From Pratylenchus scribneri (lineage: Eukaryota; Nematoda; Chromadorea; Rhabditida; Pratylenchidae), in assembly GCA_030063045.1 (NCBI GenBank), contig JAQSEB010000081.1:186001-250000 (forward strand): 64,000 nucleotides of DNA, written 5' to 3'. Below the pieces are notes generated by a model. The model saw only the letters and a program-made list of their open reading frames with translations. It had not been told where the DNA came from and ran no database searches. This document shows, piece by piece, positions 1 to 12,380 of the stretch (position 1 is the first letter of the stretch; every line of letters starts with the position of its first letter). The translations under genes and the position numbers were made by a program.

Positions 1-448
1 ATAGAAAAATTTTAAATTTTTCGTATTTCGTCCCCATTGAGGAAGGAAAATTTTTCACTTTTTCCATCATATCATAATCATAGCTTATTTCCTTTATGTT
101 TCTCTGTTTCTGTCATTAAAATTTATAAATATTCATTTGCAATTTTTTGAAAAATTTTAAGTATTTTGTAAAATAATTTATTGCATTTCGGTGCTCACCT
201 TATTTTCTCCGAGAGGGTGGGGCGCTTTTCCTGCAGTTCATTGGACATTGTTCGCATTGCATCGAGAAAGGGATATGCATATGCATCCTCAGGCACCAGT
301 ATTTTTGAAAAATTTAAGTAATCAGGAATGCCACCTTCCCTAGCAAATCTCTGGAAAAATATTGTTTTAATAATAATAAATTTATTTTTAAATAAATTTC
401 TTTATATTATGCATCCAATTCTATCTGTTATTAAAAATTTTTAAAAAC

Positions 449-826
449 CAAGGTGACCCATTGACTAAACCGAAAATACAGCATGGGCTTCCAAAAATGC
501 GCCAAAAATTTGTCAAAAAAACATCAAAAATGCGCTTTTTTAAATGCTTAAATTTTAATATAAAATTCATTTAAAAAAATTTTTCTGTATATTTTTCCAT
601 TGTTCTCACTTTTTTGAGCAATCGAGATAATAAAAATGGCTAGGCAACGAAAAATTTTAACCAAAGATAGCCGTGCAGCGTTAAAAAATATCACCCAATA
701 AGGGGAAAATTTACCTATTTTTATGTAAAATTATCGAAATTTTTAAAATGTTGCAAAAGTAAAAAAAATGCAAAAGAGGGTCGAAAATGCGGCCAATGAC
801 GCATTTGTGGTAATTGAGTCTCCCTG
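449..826. mobile_element. MITE, hAT-like, copy 1 of the CAGGGTGAC family
   Basis: A 378-bp AT-rich element in a B1 intron. Its ends (CAAGGTGACCC and GAGTCTCCCTG) are imperfect inverted repeats, and it is flanked by the perfect 8-bp direct repeat TTAAAAAC at 441-448 and 827-834. An 8-bp duplication is typical of hAT transposition. The ends resemble those of the element at 3335-4102. No coding capacity. Confidence 0.75.
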
Positions 827-1880
827 TTAAAAACTGATATTACAGACCTGTACAATGTGAATGAATTTTTTGCCACTTCTGCCTTGGTGAAACTCAATTT
901 TCATTATCCTGTCTTGCGATTCACCCTCCACCCTATAGTGTTCTATTTCAAGTTGAATAAGTTTTTCACTGATTTTATTGTCCCTTTCTTTGTAAGCAAT
1001 TGGCTCATTTTTATTAACTGAAAAATAATCAATGGTAGTCATTTTCCATATGTTCCAATCTTTCATACCCTCTTTAAATTCCAATGGTTCGACTTGACAA
1101 GAATTTTGTTCTTGTTGATTTGAAGAACTAAAATATGCATATCGTAATTTATTAGTTTACATGATTAGAATAGTTTATAATGATTATAGACTGAACTTTT
1201 TTAGCAAATTAAGAAATAAGATTTCAGATTTCGAAAAAGATTTTATGCTACATATTTTTTTAAGATTTCAAAATATTTCATTCATTCATACCTTTTCAAT
1301 AATTCGCCCAATTGCGCCTTTAACCAATCGAATACGTACAATGGAATTGGCCCATATAATTTCCTTGATTTAAGTGATTTGTTTACTTCCATTGTCATTG
1401 TTTGAAGTCTAAATTCCAATTGTTTGGATATATGTGAAATGAAGATTTTCATTTTATAATCATAGTGAAGGCCACGCAGGTTTTGTTGACAAATCTCCAA
1501 ATCATTTTCATTTCTTCGATCCTATTTACAAAAATTTTCATATTCCGATAGTTTATCAAAATAAAATGATGATATCATTTCTGAATAAAAGAGAACACTT
1601 AAATATCGAGCTTACATCTTTCGCAATGATCTCATTTGAAATTTGAAGTACAGCGGATTTCTTCTCCATATCAGTAGATAATGTGTGCATTGCGTCGAGC
1701 AGGGGAAAAGCTATTTTCAAAGGAATAGGTGGAAAAGGAACGATAAGGCTATTGTCTTCTTCAATATTCGTTGATTCCAATTGTTTGTCGAATTCCTGTA
1801 AATTAATTTGTTTTTTCCTGGTGAATTAGATCTGAGGAGAAATTTGTAACTAAACTTATACTAACATAATTGATTGATTC

Positions 1881-2785
1881 CAATCGAAAACACATTTACA
1901 AAAAACAGATTTACAATCGAAAACACATTTACAATCGAAAACACATTTACAATCGAAAACACATATACAATTGAAAACAGATTTACAATCTAAAACACAT
2001 TTACAATCAAAAACACATTTACAATCAAAAACACATTTACAATCGAAAACACATTTACAATCGAAAACACATATACAATTGAAAACAGATTTACAATCTA
2101 AAACACATTTACAATCAAAAACACATTTACAATCAAAAACACATTTACAATCAAAAACACTTTTACAATTGAAAACACATTCACAATCGAAAACACATTT
2201 ACAATCAAAAACACATTTACAATTGAAAACACATTTATAATTGTAAAAACATTTACAATCGAAAACACATTTACAATCGAAAACACATTTACAATCGAAA
2301 ACACATTTACAATTGAAAACACATTTACAATCGAAAACACATTTACAATCGAAAACACATTTACAATCGAAAACACATTTACAATCGAAAACACATTTAT
2401 AATCAAAAACACATTTATAATCAAAAACACATTTACAATCGAAAACACATTTACAATTGAAAACACATTTACAATCGAAAACACATTTACAATCGAAAAC
2501 ACATTTACAATCGAAAACACATTTACAATCGAAAACACATTTATAATCAAAAACACATTTATAATCAAAAACACATTTACAATCGAAAACACATTTACAA
2601 TTGAAAACACATTTACAATCGAAAACACATTTACAATCGAAAACACATTTACAATCGAAAACACATTTACAATTGAAAACACATTTACAATCGAAAACAC
2701 ATTTACAACCGAAAACACATTCACATTTACAATTGAAAACACATTTACAATCGAAAACACATTTACAACCGAAAACACATAAAAT
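1881..2785. repeat. Minisatellite R1, 18-bp unit
   Basis: About 50 copies of an 18-bp unit reading GTAAATGTGTTTTCGATT in the sense of B1. Variants are C/T changes inside TCGA and occasional single substitutions. The tract joins the first exon of B1 directly to the acceptor region of the next exon. Because 18 is divisible by 3, several frames are free of stops and give long low-complexity open frames that are probably not genes. Confidence 0.95.
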
Positions 2786-3334
2786 TGTGCACATTGTAAA
2801 CACGAAAAATGCGGGCCAATATCTTCATTGCATTCCAATATAAATTTGAAATAATTAATTAGACTAAATTGGTATGCTGAAATAGATTAATAATAATATA
2901 TATAAAATTAAAGAAATAAAAATTTATTAAGGTAAGTTAAAACTTTTAATTGAAAAATAAAACATTTCTTGCACTGAAATGATTTGAAAATTTATTCAAA
3001 AATATTTTTAATATAAATTTAATATAATCGTGTGAAATTTGAGAATTTAGAAAAGTTTGAAAAATTGGAAAATAAATTATAAAATGATCGATCACCGTTT
3101 GAATGTTTTAATATTAATAATAATATTCTTATTTTATTCATTTCTTCTCTTCTTTTTTCGTTGATTTATTAGCCACTGGAACTGTATTAGCTCCTGTTGC
3201 CCATTTTGCTGAATTAACCACGGCATTTTTGGCTTCTTCTTTCTTCACCACAACATTTGGCGCTTCAACATTATTTGCATTGACATTTGAATAACAGTAG
3301 AAGCAAATATTAGGCCACCACGGTGCATCTGAGC

Positions 3335-4102
3335 CAGGGTGACATAATGGTCTGACCAAAAATATGGCATAAGCACATAAAAATATGGAAAAAATATGGC
3401 AAAATTTTTCAAAAATATGGCAAAAAATATGGCATTTTTTAAAAAGCTTAAAATTCGATATAAAATTGATTTAAGAAATTTATTCTTCATATTTTTTTAA
3501 TTGTTTTAACTTTCTTTAAAAATTCTGGATTGGAAATAAAGAGATAATATACTTGTTGTCAATCAAAATCAGAATTGAATTAAGAGAAAAGTGAATTAAG
3601 TAATTTCATTTTTATTCGGTTGCGCTCATCCATTTTCACATTTTTGACCACTGCAAAGATAGATTCGCAAAAGGCGTTAGATGAAAAAATAGACAATAAC
3701 TTAGAAACAAGAATTTTTAGATGGAAAAAATCGGATCTTTTAAAATTGTTTTCCATTTCTCATCCACATTTCTCTCATTAAAAGCCGTTTTGTTCAATCG
3801 CTCCAATTGGGATTTTGGCAAATTCGAGAAAAGGGGCATGAATATCCTCGGGCTTTTCTGAGCAATATTTCTTGTAGGCTGCTGACTAAAAAATGGCCGC
3901 GCAGCGAAAAATTAGACCAAAAAATGGCCGCGAAGCGAAAAATTTTAGCTAAAAATAGCCTAACAAGGAGAAAATTTGTTTAATTTACTAAAATCTCAAA
4001 AATATGGCAAAATATGGCAAAAGTCAAAAATATGGAAAAAATATGGCGAGATGGTCAAAAATATGGCAAATGCCATATAAATATGGTAATTATGTCACCC
4101 TG
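3335..4102. mobile_element. MITE, hAT-like, inserted in a coding exon of C1
   Basis: A 768-bp element with terminal inverted repeats CAGGGTGACATAAT / ATTATGTCACCCTG. It is flanked by the perfect 8-bp duplication ATCTGAGC at 3327-3334 and 4103-4110. Inside are repeats of AAAAATATGGCA and two GCCGCG(C/A)AGCGAAAAATT segments. No transposase. It belongs to the same family as 449-826. Confidence 0.9.
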
Positions 4103-4829
4103 ATCTGAGCTCACTTTGGCGATAGATCTGTCGTGCAGGTTTGTCCCATGCCAAGTTAAGATATAAAATTGCCTCGAATTAAACTGAAAAAATAAATAAT
4201 GAACTTATGTGATAGTGCCATCTGCCATGTTCGCCAAAATTTCTTATAATTTTTAAATAATGTTTTTTCCAGGGTAATTTTGTGATAATACTAAACATTA
4301 AAAATGGTTTGAAATTTCGGTTTTTGAAAATTCCTTGACTTCGGTTTTGAAGCCAAAAATCCTCGGCTTCGGTTCGGTTAAGCGACTTTGGAAAACCCTA
4401 ATAAATAGGATAAAATGAAAGAATAATTAATTTCATGCATAATTATTAATTAAATTATCCCAAAAATGGAATAAAATTATTTAGGCGGAACTAATTGTCA
4501 ATAAAAGTCTTTTGCATATTTTTACCTGTGCTATGCCATCATATTTAACTCTCGTTTGGACAGGAGGTTTGCCAATTAAATTTTGCACTTCTATAATATT
4601 AATTTTAAAGCCATCTTGAAAAGCAATATTCGATTCGAATTTCAGCCAATACCAACAACCAATCGAGGGATTACCAACAATCCTGTATTTTAAAGAGAAA
4701 TATATTATTTAAACTTTAGGTAAAGGCCATTTTTTAGATATATAATAGTTCACAAGTTTATAAGGGTGTCAAGTAGATTCCGCAACGGTGCACATAAAAT
4801 TTTTTAAATTTGAAATATTCTAATTGTTT

Positions 4830-5828
4830 TAGAAACATTTTATGTTTTTCCCAAACATTTTTATGTTTTTGTTTTCCAAAACATTGTTTTTATTCATTGT
4901 TTTTGTTTTCCCAAACATTGTTTTTATTTTCCCAAACATTGTTTTTGTTTTCCCAAACATTGTTTTTATTTTCCCAAACATTTTATGTTTTTGTTTTCCC
5001 AAACATTGTTTTTATTTTCCCAAACATTTTTTTTCTTTTTCCAAACATTTTATTGCAAACATTTTAAGTTTTTGTTTTTCCAAACATTTTATTCCAAACA
5101 TTTTATGTTTTTGTTTTCCCAAACATTGTTTTTCTTTTTCCAAACATTTTATTGCAAACATTTTAAGTTTTGTTTTTCCAAACATTTTATTCCAAACATT
5201 TAACGTTTTTATTTTCCCAAACATTTTATTGCAAACATTTTTTGTTTTTCCAAACATTTTATTCCAAACATTTTATGTTTTTGTTTTCCCAAACATTGTT
5301 TTTATTTTCCCAAACATTTTTTTTCTTTTTCCAAACATTTTATTGCAAACATTTTAAGTTTTTGTTTTTCCAAACATTTTATTCCAAACATTTTATGTTT
5401 TTGTTTTCCCAAACATTGTTTTTATTTTCCCAAACATTGTTTTTGTTTTCCCAAACATTGTTTTTGTTTTCCCAAACATTGTTTTTGTTTTCCCAAACAT
5501 TGTTTTTATTTTCCCAAACATTGTTTTTGCTTTCCTAAACATTGTTTTTATTTTCCCAAACATTTTATGTTTTTGTTTTCCCAAACATTGTTTTTGTTCC
5601 CAAACATTGTTTTTGTTTTGCCAAACATTTATGTTTTTGTTTTCCCAAACATTTATGTTTTTGTTTTCCCAAACATTTTATGTTTTTCCAAACATTTTAT
5701 GTTTTTGTTTTCCCAAACATTTTATGTTTTTGTTTTCCCAAACATTGTTTTTGTTTTGCCAAACATTTTATGTTTTTCCAAACATTTTATGTTTTTGTTT
5801 TCCAAACATTTTATGTTTTTATTTTTTC
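4830..5828. repeat. Minisatellite R2 (CCCAAACATT type) in C1 intron 12
   Basis: About 1 kb of degenerate repeats built from CCCAAACATTGTTTTT and CCAAACATTTTATGTTTTTG. Unit length varies (roughly 18-26 bp). In the sense of C1 it reads AAAATGTTTGGGAAAACA, the same unit as tract R5 in C2, but it lies on the other side of exon 12. The open frames inside are artefacts of composition. Confidence 0.9.
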
Positions 5829-6407
5829 CGATTCGATGTTTGATAATAATTTAATTAATCCCGAAATGAAAATTACTTTTCCGGTGGCTCTCCATAAATC
5901 CGATGGGTAAATGCATTCTTATATTCATCATAAATGAAGAAAACTGCATCCCCATTTGTGTCTCGAACAGAGAATAACACTGCCAAAACTGTTGTAGTAG
6001 TAAGCCCATCTACAGACATTGATTGCTTTTGTATTGGAATATGTTCCTTTTTGGCCATTCCATTTTCGGTGGTTGATTCCGATGATTTCTCTTTGGTTGA
6101 AGTGGAAGTTCCTTCCTCTGAAGCTAATGATTTGTGCATTCTTTTGGCCATATCCTCAAGAAAATTTTTCGAATCCTCCTCCATTTTTTGCTCTTCTTTC
6201 TCTTCTCGTAAAGATGGATAACATTTTCGGCATAGCCAAGGCCACCATCCATTGTCCACAACAAAGTTATTTTTATTTACCCCAGTCACTTCACATGGAT
6301 AAATTCTATGCCAACCAGAAATAAGGCGTAGAGGAAAGCGAAACTTTAAAGAGAAAATAATGTCAAAATAATTGATGTAAAGAAGACAGTTTTTATTACA
6401 TTTATAT

Positions 6408-6724
6408 CCCAAAAGTAGTTTTTGATTTCTAATAAATCAGAAATCGATTTTAGACCTTACACACAAACCTTATATTAATTTGTAGATTCATCGAGATGCG
6501 TCGATTATAATTTTTTCAGGGTTTGGCCCAAAATTAAAGTGGTTTAAAAAACTAAAAACTGGAAAAATGGTTCAAACGGTTTAAATCGCTCAGTTTGGAT
6601 TTAAACTAAGGAATTTATATGTCAAAAGACGCGGCTGGATGGGATTGACAAATTGGTGAAAGGTTTGTTGGACCTAAAACTGGTTTCTGATTATTAGAAG
6701 TAAAAAACTACTATTTAGGGTAAA
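6408..6724. mobile_element. MITE-1 copy in C1 intron 11
   Basis: Imperfect inverted-repeat element of about 317 bp. The left end has AAAAGTAGTTTTTGATTTCT followed by AATAAATCAGAAAT; the right end carries the complement near GAAGTAAAAAACTACTATTT. The interior has AGATGCGTCGATT and GGTTTAAA motifs. Related copies lie at 9383-9646 and 19379-19696. Exact ends and target duplication not resolved. Confidence 0.6.
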
Positions 6725-8130
6725 AAATTATAGTGTAAAACGATGTAATTGTGAGTGAGTGAGTGAATTCACCTGCGCACATAATCCATCCCGGACACGT
6801 GTAACAACATATTCTCTTGTTTCTCTGAAGTCTAATACAATAATTCGGTGCGAAATATATGGATGTTCCAAATATTCCAATTCAAACCATTTGCCAAACT
6901 CCTCATTGAATTTTAGGCTAAAAATAATAATTAATAATTCTGAAATATTGATGAAAAATTCCGAAATATTTATTAAAATATTGATGAAAATTTTAAAAAA
7001 AACGACATATATTTTAATAAAAATTCGAAAAAAATGTCTGTTTTTCATACGCTCATTCATAAAATATTAAAATTTTGATGTTTTTTTATAGTTCAAAATT
7101 TTATTTCCAAAAAATATGCCTTGATAAATTTTTCAAAAAATTCCCAAAATCAATTTTTTGAAAATTTTTTGCAAAAGTGTCAAAATTAATTTTGTTAGAC
7201 AATTTTTAAAATTTGCAAAATTTTATCAAAAATTATTTTAACAAAAAACTATAAACAGTAAAAATCTTAAAAATATTGACAAAAATTATGAAAAATTGTC
7301 GAAAATTGCCGAAATATTGATATCAATATGATAAAAAACATCATAAAAATGAAATAAAACAGTGATAAAAACATGTTTTATCTTGGCTAGCTATTTTTAT
7401 ATTGATATCAATAAAAATCCCAGCCCAAAAACTAATAAGCAAAAATAATATTATATTCCCCTCACCTGTTATGGAAGTGTGCGTAGCATATTTGGTTGAA
7501 TAATTTTGCATTCGAATTCCAGAAAAGGAACACCGCGTCTCCATCGCTTCGATTAGTCATATAAACTGCAATGGCAAATTTTCTGCTGGATGCAATGGAA
7601 TTTGAAGAAGTAGCAGCGATGTTCAAATTGCTAAAAAATTTTATTAAATTGTGTGGAAAAGGAATATTTTTCTAATCAGTAATTTTAGCGAGTTTCAAAT
7701 TTCAATTCAACAACTAATGCGCATAACGCATCCATAAATATGATCCTTAATAAAGCATTTAAAAGCCAAAAAGTAGTAATGTCTCTTTATTCGTATATTG
7801 AACACTTGAAATTATCGAGTTTTGATCAAGTTTTTATGGACAAAAAAAAAATTAAAAATAAGAGCGAAAATTTAAATAAATTGGTTTAAGCTTTCATAAT
7901 TTTGAATGTTTACTCAGTTGAAAGACAAAAGGTCAGTTTATCATTAATTGGATATTGTAATTAATTAGTAAAGTAAATCTATTAAATGCATCTTAGATCA
8001 ATTTTAGGTATTTTGGGTCACCACAGAGAAAAGTAACGGTAACCCCCACAGGTCATCGTCATAGGGTTAGGTTTTTTAGGGGATATGATATCATCTAAGT
8101 TATCCGTAATCCTAACCCTAATCACTTAGA

Positions 8131-8144
8131 GGGGGGGGGGGGGG
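8131..8144 (+). repeat. Run of 14 G in C1 intron 9
   Basis: An uninterrupted 14-G tract in otherwise AT-rich intron sequence, just after CCTAACCCTAATCAC. It is on the template-sense side of C1, so the transcript would carry 14 C. Confidence 0.9.
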
Positions 8145-9382
8145 ACTTTCATTCAAAAAATGTTGGTACAGATAATTAAAAAGTATCCAATTTTATTTTT
8201 ATTGATCACTTAATTGCTGAACTGTGACTAAAAAATGTTGATTGAAATGGAAAATGACGCTTTTAAACCGATTATAATTTAATTCCCAAATATTCTACCT
8301 GCTGCTGGATGATGTCACCAACTTTTTATCCATTCTAGGTTCTTCCAATTCCCTAATATTCTTCAATAAATGCCAATTATCCTCCATTTCACCGTTCAAT
8401 AAATCATTTTCATCCATTTTGGGAGTGCTTTGATCCTTCTAAATTTAATTAAATATTAAATTATTTTAGTATTATAAATTTGTGTTTCTCACAATTCCAA
8501 CGACCACCCATGCTACACTTCTCTTCTCCAAACTGAAAACCATCGTGGCCTGCATTGTTGTGAATGTTTCATTTTTTACCTTTTAATATATTAAAAATTA
8601 AAAATGATTTTTAATTTATGGATTAAAAATGCTAAGATTATTTAAATTGCCCAAAAAAGAGTAAATAACTTCAAAATAACCGTCAAAATAATTTTAACGG
8701 TTTATGGCTTTGTCCTATATTTATATTCATAAACCTTATATCATACAATTGAATAAATTTCGTCAATGCATAGAATATAGAGTGATATATATAATTTGTC
8801 ATGGTTTGATTATCAAAATTTGAGTATTTTAAATGGTTTAAACTAGTTAAAAATTTAAAGGGTTTGGTTTAGCTTTAAATTCTAAATTAATTTATTTAAA
8901 ATTAATTAAACCTAAGCCGAAACTTAATTTTTATAAAATTAAATAATTTATCTTGACGAGAACAACGGTTTGGGTGTATATGTAATAGAAAAATTGTATA
9001 ATTATTTAAAACTTTTTCGACAAATTTTAAAATGTTTTTTAATATATTTTAAAATGTTTTTCTACATTTTAAATATTTTCCAATTTTCATTTTTTAATAA
9101 TCCATCACTCACTTGAGCATCTAACAAATAGGCAAATTGATCCGTAATATTGCCAAGCCATGGAAAATTCGTTAAATTTTCTAACAGATTTTCCTTCCCA
9201 GTGTAAACAATTTCGAATTGTAACTAAAATGACATCTCAAAATGTTTTTTTTTAATTATTTTACATTAGTTCTGGCCAACTTCCGAACAGTTAAATCATT
9301 TTTAAAGTTTTGCTTACTTTGTGGAAAATCTAATGCAATAATCACTGGAGGATCATAAATTCCAAGTCTACTAAAAAAATCA

Positions 9383-9646
9383 AGTTTTTGACTACTAATA
9401 AATCAGAAATCAGTTTTAAACCCTAAAATCTTATACCAATTTGTAGAATTCTTCGAGACGCATCTTTTTGCAATTTGCATATATAATTTTTGGCTTAAAA
9501 TCGAATTTGGCTAGTTAAACCGCTTAAACCAGACATTTTATATACCTTTCGACGCGTCTCAATGAAATTTACAAAATAGTAAAAGGTTTGTAGGAGCTAA
9601 AACCGATTTCTGATTTATTAGAAGCCAAAACTAATTTTTGGTGTAA
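9383..9646. mobile_element. MITE-1 copy in C1 intron 5
   Basis: Same structure as 6408-6724: AAGTTTTTGACTACTAATAA followed by AATCAGAAAT on the left, and its approximate complement (TTTCTGATTTATTAGAAG) on the right. The interior holds TTCGAGACGCATC. The corresponding C2 intron is short and lacks it, so the insertion post-dates the C1/C2 split. Confidence 0.6.
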
Positions 9647-9941
9647 AAAAAATTTAAAAAAAAAGGAAAAAAATTATTTTATAATTTAAAAAAAAATACA
9701 AACATTGGCCAATATTCCCGAAATTCACTTCCTTTCTTCCTATCACTACCACAAATTGCAATGGCCAATTCGGCTTGTTTATTCAGCATAAAACAAATTG
9801 TTGGCGAATTTTTCATATAGTGCACTGGACAAATTCCATCCAATAAAAGGCCTTCTTCGCGCGATTCCATACAAAGTTGCTTTACAATTCCATACTTAAA
9901 ATATTATAAAAAATATTGGTATTAGAAATTTGCAAATTACG

Positions 9942-10258
9942 GAATTTACCAGATGCCTAAGGTTAGTAAATTTTGAAAATCTTCGGATTCTAGGAACAAC
10001 GTATTCAAGAATGAGATCATTCGACTCGACATAGTCGATTTATTCATGAAATTTCAATTTCAAACTGGTTTGGACTTGTTTTGAAAAGCTGAACCGTTGT
10101 TTAAACCCAAACCGGTTTTCGTTTATTATTTTTCTAAACTATATTTCGGTTCTAAAATTTATAAATTAATAGGCAATTCGATTGTGAGAGTCGAATGAGC
10201 CTATTCTTGAGTCTCTAGGTTGGGTTGCCGAGAAGTTTCCAAAATTGGCGGGCGCCCT
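9942..10258. mobile_element. MITE-2 copy in C1 intron 4
   Basis: An element of about 315 bp starting AATTTACCAGATGCC, with the internal motifs ATTCGACTCGACATAGTCGA and GAGTCGAATGAGCCTATTC. A related copy sits in the same intron of C2 (34988-35308), so it was present before the duplication. A third copy is at 19730-20053. Confidence 0.55.
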
Positions 10259-10397
10259 ATAGTATCCGGAACTTTCGGGTTCGGGGTCATACGATATACC
10301 ATTCGACTCCTCTCGTCGAGCTGAGTTCAATGGTACTAAAATTATGGCCCGGACTTTACGGGTTCTGAAGTTACAGTATGATAAACAAATAAAAACC

Positions 10398-10912
10398 GCA
10401 AAAGTGAAGGGTCCCCCCTATGGGTTGAAAATTTTCAAAAAAATTTTTCTGACTATTATAACTCTATCGACGCGTCTCGAAGAGCTGATTACGAAAATGT
10501 TATTGGTTTTACATAAAACGCAAAAATAAAAAAGTTGCAGTCGCGCAAAGGAAATACGGATTGGAACTGCTGCGGTGGGCATTTCAGAGTGGACTCCTCC
10601 GTGTGCTCCGCCTCCGCGCGACCAGACGAGCTTGTGGCTCGCTTCGCTCGCCACAAGCTCGTCTAGTTCCCGCGCTTCGGCTACGCACACTTCGGAGTCC
10701 ACTCTTACATTCCTCCGCAGATCCAACACATTCCAGCGAGATTTAAATGGCCATAACTTTCTTAGTTTTGAATTTTATACGAAACCAATGATAGATTTGA
10801 GCTTCTCTCATCGAGACGCGTCGATTGAGATATAATTTGACTGAATAAATTTCTAAAAAATTTTTCGTCTTTCGACCCATAGGGGGACCAAGCACTTTTT
10901 CGATTTTCATGA
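10398..10912. mobile_element. Foldback element with a GC-rich core hairpin
   Basis: Inverted repeat of about 0.5 kb in C1 intron 4. Outer arms are AAGTGAAGGGTCCCCCCTAT and ATAGGGGGACCAAGCACTTT. The centre is far more GC-rich than its surroundings and holds a perfect 14-bp stem, GACGAGCTTGTGGC / GCCACAAGCTCGTC, around an 11-base loop. A second inner arm pair is AGTGGACTCC / GGAGTCCACT. Absent from the C2 intron, so it inserted after duplication. Family and target duplication not determined. Confidence 0.65.
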
Positions 10913-12110
10913 GATCATAACTTTTCAACGGGCGGCTAGCCAAGAATCTAGCCAATTATAGAATTAATCAATTTTATGTAAAATTATTAATAATTAATTT
11001 CTGATGATTTTATATTTTATTAACCTCCTCATAATCCCAAGGCTTCAGCTGACTCGAAATCAAATGTGTCCATTGCGGTGACGATCCAATTGTGTAGGAC
11101 CTGAAAATACTAATTTAATTCGAAATGTAAAATGTTAATTTTACAAATTAATTTTAAGGCCATAGAGTTGATCCGAATACAGTCCAATTTGTTCTTGATC
11201 CCACCGGACAGGAAGATACTTTAATAATATTTTTGAGAGTCGAAATTAAGAATTTTAAAAACCTCGACATTTTCTGGTCCAAAAAGTGGACATATTGGAA
11301 CGATCACAGCATTCCGATTTGGCAAAACTGGGACTTGGCCATATTGCTTTAAGCTTGACAAATCCGGCGGAAATAACACTGGCAGTATTAACTAAATTTT
11401 TAAAAAATAGCAATTTAATTTGCCTAAAAACATTGAAATTGTCAAAAAAAAGTCCGAAAAGCTTATAGCGGTTCAAGTTTTGTCCTAGACCCTCAAACCG
11501 CAAATCCAATCGATAGATCTCATTAAGGCGCGTCGAATGGTATGGAATTTGTCCTGGCTTGATCAAATTTAAAGGGTATTAAACTGTTTAAACCCATTTT
11601 GTTTTTTGGTTCAAACTAATAATTTAGATAGGGTTAAACCCAAGCCAAAACATAATCAAATGATGCTCCTCGTCGAGATCTATCGATTGGGTATAGGTTT
11701 TAGAACTCTAAGAGAAACTGGTGAACTGTTCAAGCTTTACGGCATTTTCAATGTTTTTAAGCAATATTTCCATTTATTTAATAATCAAATTTTATGGAAT
11801 AATTAGTAAAACCTCAAGCATAGTTTTCTGTGAATTTCCCGTCAAATCTATCTTTTGAATAACCATCGTCCACACAATATCATCAATTTGCTCGTACTTC
11901 TTCGATTTGTTCGCTTTGTACCATTTTCCAGTGCTGAATTCTTCGCCGGTTTGCCATTGTCGAGTTATCAAATTGATTGGATCCTTTAGCCGAAATAAAT
12001 GTGCATTTAAAACTCCGGAAGCCTTTCCTACACCAAGACATAATACAAAGTCGTTAATTTCTAATAGCATATTCACTCCGAATGTTTAATTAAGTAGATA
12101 AATGTGCACC

Positions 12111-12125
12111 GATCTTTTTATGCAC
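12111..12125 (-). promoter_or_regulatory. Putative core promoter block of C1
   Basis: Read on the minus strand, GTGCATAAAAAGATC lies about 45 bases upstream of the C1 ATG. The same string, GTGCATAAAAAGATC, lies a similar distance upstream of the C2 ATG (33813-33827). The CATAAAAA core could serve as a TATA-like element. Conservation between two otherwise drifting copies is the only evidence. Confidence 0.35.
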
Positions 12126-12232
12126 TGTCCAAAGTTCTTAATTGATTTAAAAATATTAATTTATGTTGAATTTTATTAATTTATGAAGATGAATGAAATA
12201 GTAGGGATTGGGATGCATTTTCCTGGAAGAAA

Positions 12233-12380
12233 ACACAATTTGGCGAACATTTCCGGAAAAGGGAAAAACATTTTGGCGAACATTTTCCGGAAAGGAAAAA
12301 ACATTTTGGCGAACATTTTCTGGAAAAAAAACATTGTTTGGCGAACATTTTCCGGAAAGGAAAAAACATTTTGGCGAACC
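12233..12380. repeat. Short minisatellite R3 upstream of C1, ~33-bp unit
   Basis: About four copies of a 33-bp unit containing TTTGGCGAACATTTTCCGGA and AAGGAAAAAACATT. It is the same unit as the much larger R6 tract downstream of C2. Confidence 0.85.

Larger units (their letters stand above)
199..2828 (-). pseudogene. B1: internally deleted member of the PUR-like repeat family
   Basis: Exons on the minus strand, from comparison with B2 and B3: start ATG at 2828 (about 17 codons), then 1616-1795, 1292-1521, 1069-1127, 848-1017 and 199-350. The last ends at a GT donor, so the gene continues beyond the window. The 5' exon matches exon 1 of B2 but stops after about 50 nt and runs straight into the 18-bp minisatellite. 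The next exon corresponds to exon 14 of B2, so the segments matching B2 exons 2-13 are missing. The remaining exons alternate two half-repeats: one with a G-R-S-G-K-K-F-I-H-I motif followed by a helix ending L-L-D-A-M, and one with H-Y-D-Y-K and G-P-I-P-L-Y-V-F-D-W-L-K. Function unknown; it is probably non-functional as it stands. The exon at 199-350 has no counterpart found in B2. Confidence 0.6.
3138..12070 (-). pseudogene. C1: family C gene, last exon split by a MITE
   Basis: Fourteen exons with consistent phases: 11813-12070, 11263-11391, 11145-11218, 11025-11100, 9704-9894, 9265-9370, 9113-9223, 8493-8579, 8299-8438, 7466-7630, 6773-6917, 5877-6343, 4526-4682, and a last exon in two pieces, 4103-4183 and 3138-3334. 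Exon order and phase match C2 throughout. Repeated motifs include G-K-W-Y/F near E-L-E-Y and N-G-D-A-V-F in a hydrophobic strand, with a W-W-P-x-L-C-R-K-C-Y-P segment around the largest exon. The last exon is interrupted by a 768-bp element with an 8-bp duplication; read through, it meets a stop soon after the junction. Removing one duplication copy would restore the frame, so the insertion looks recent. I recognise no known family. Confidence 0.7.

Noticed and set aside
3245..3490. Separate minus-strand coding frame rich in F and I
   Set aside because: It crosses the boundary of the MITE at 3335 and is built of its ATATGGC repeats.
10600..10700. Structured RNA gene at the GC-rich hairpin
   Set aside because: The hairpin lies within a longer inverted-repeat element and no tRNA or known ncRNA pattern was seen.
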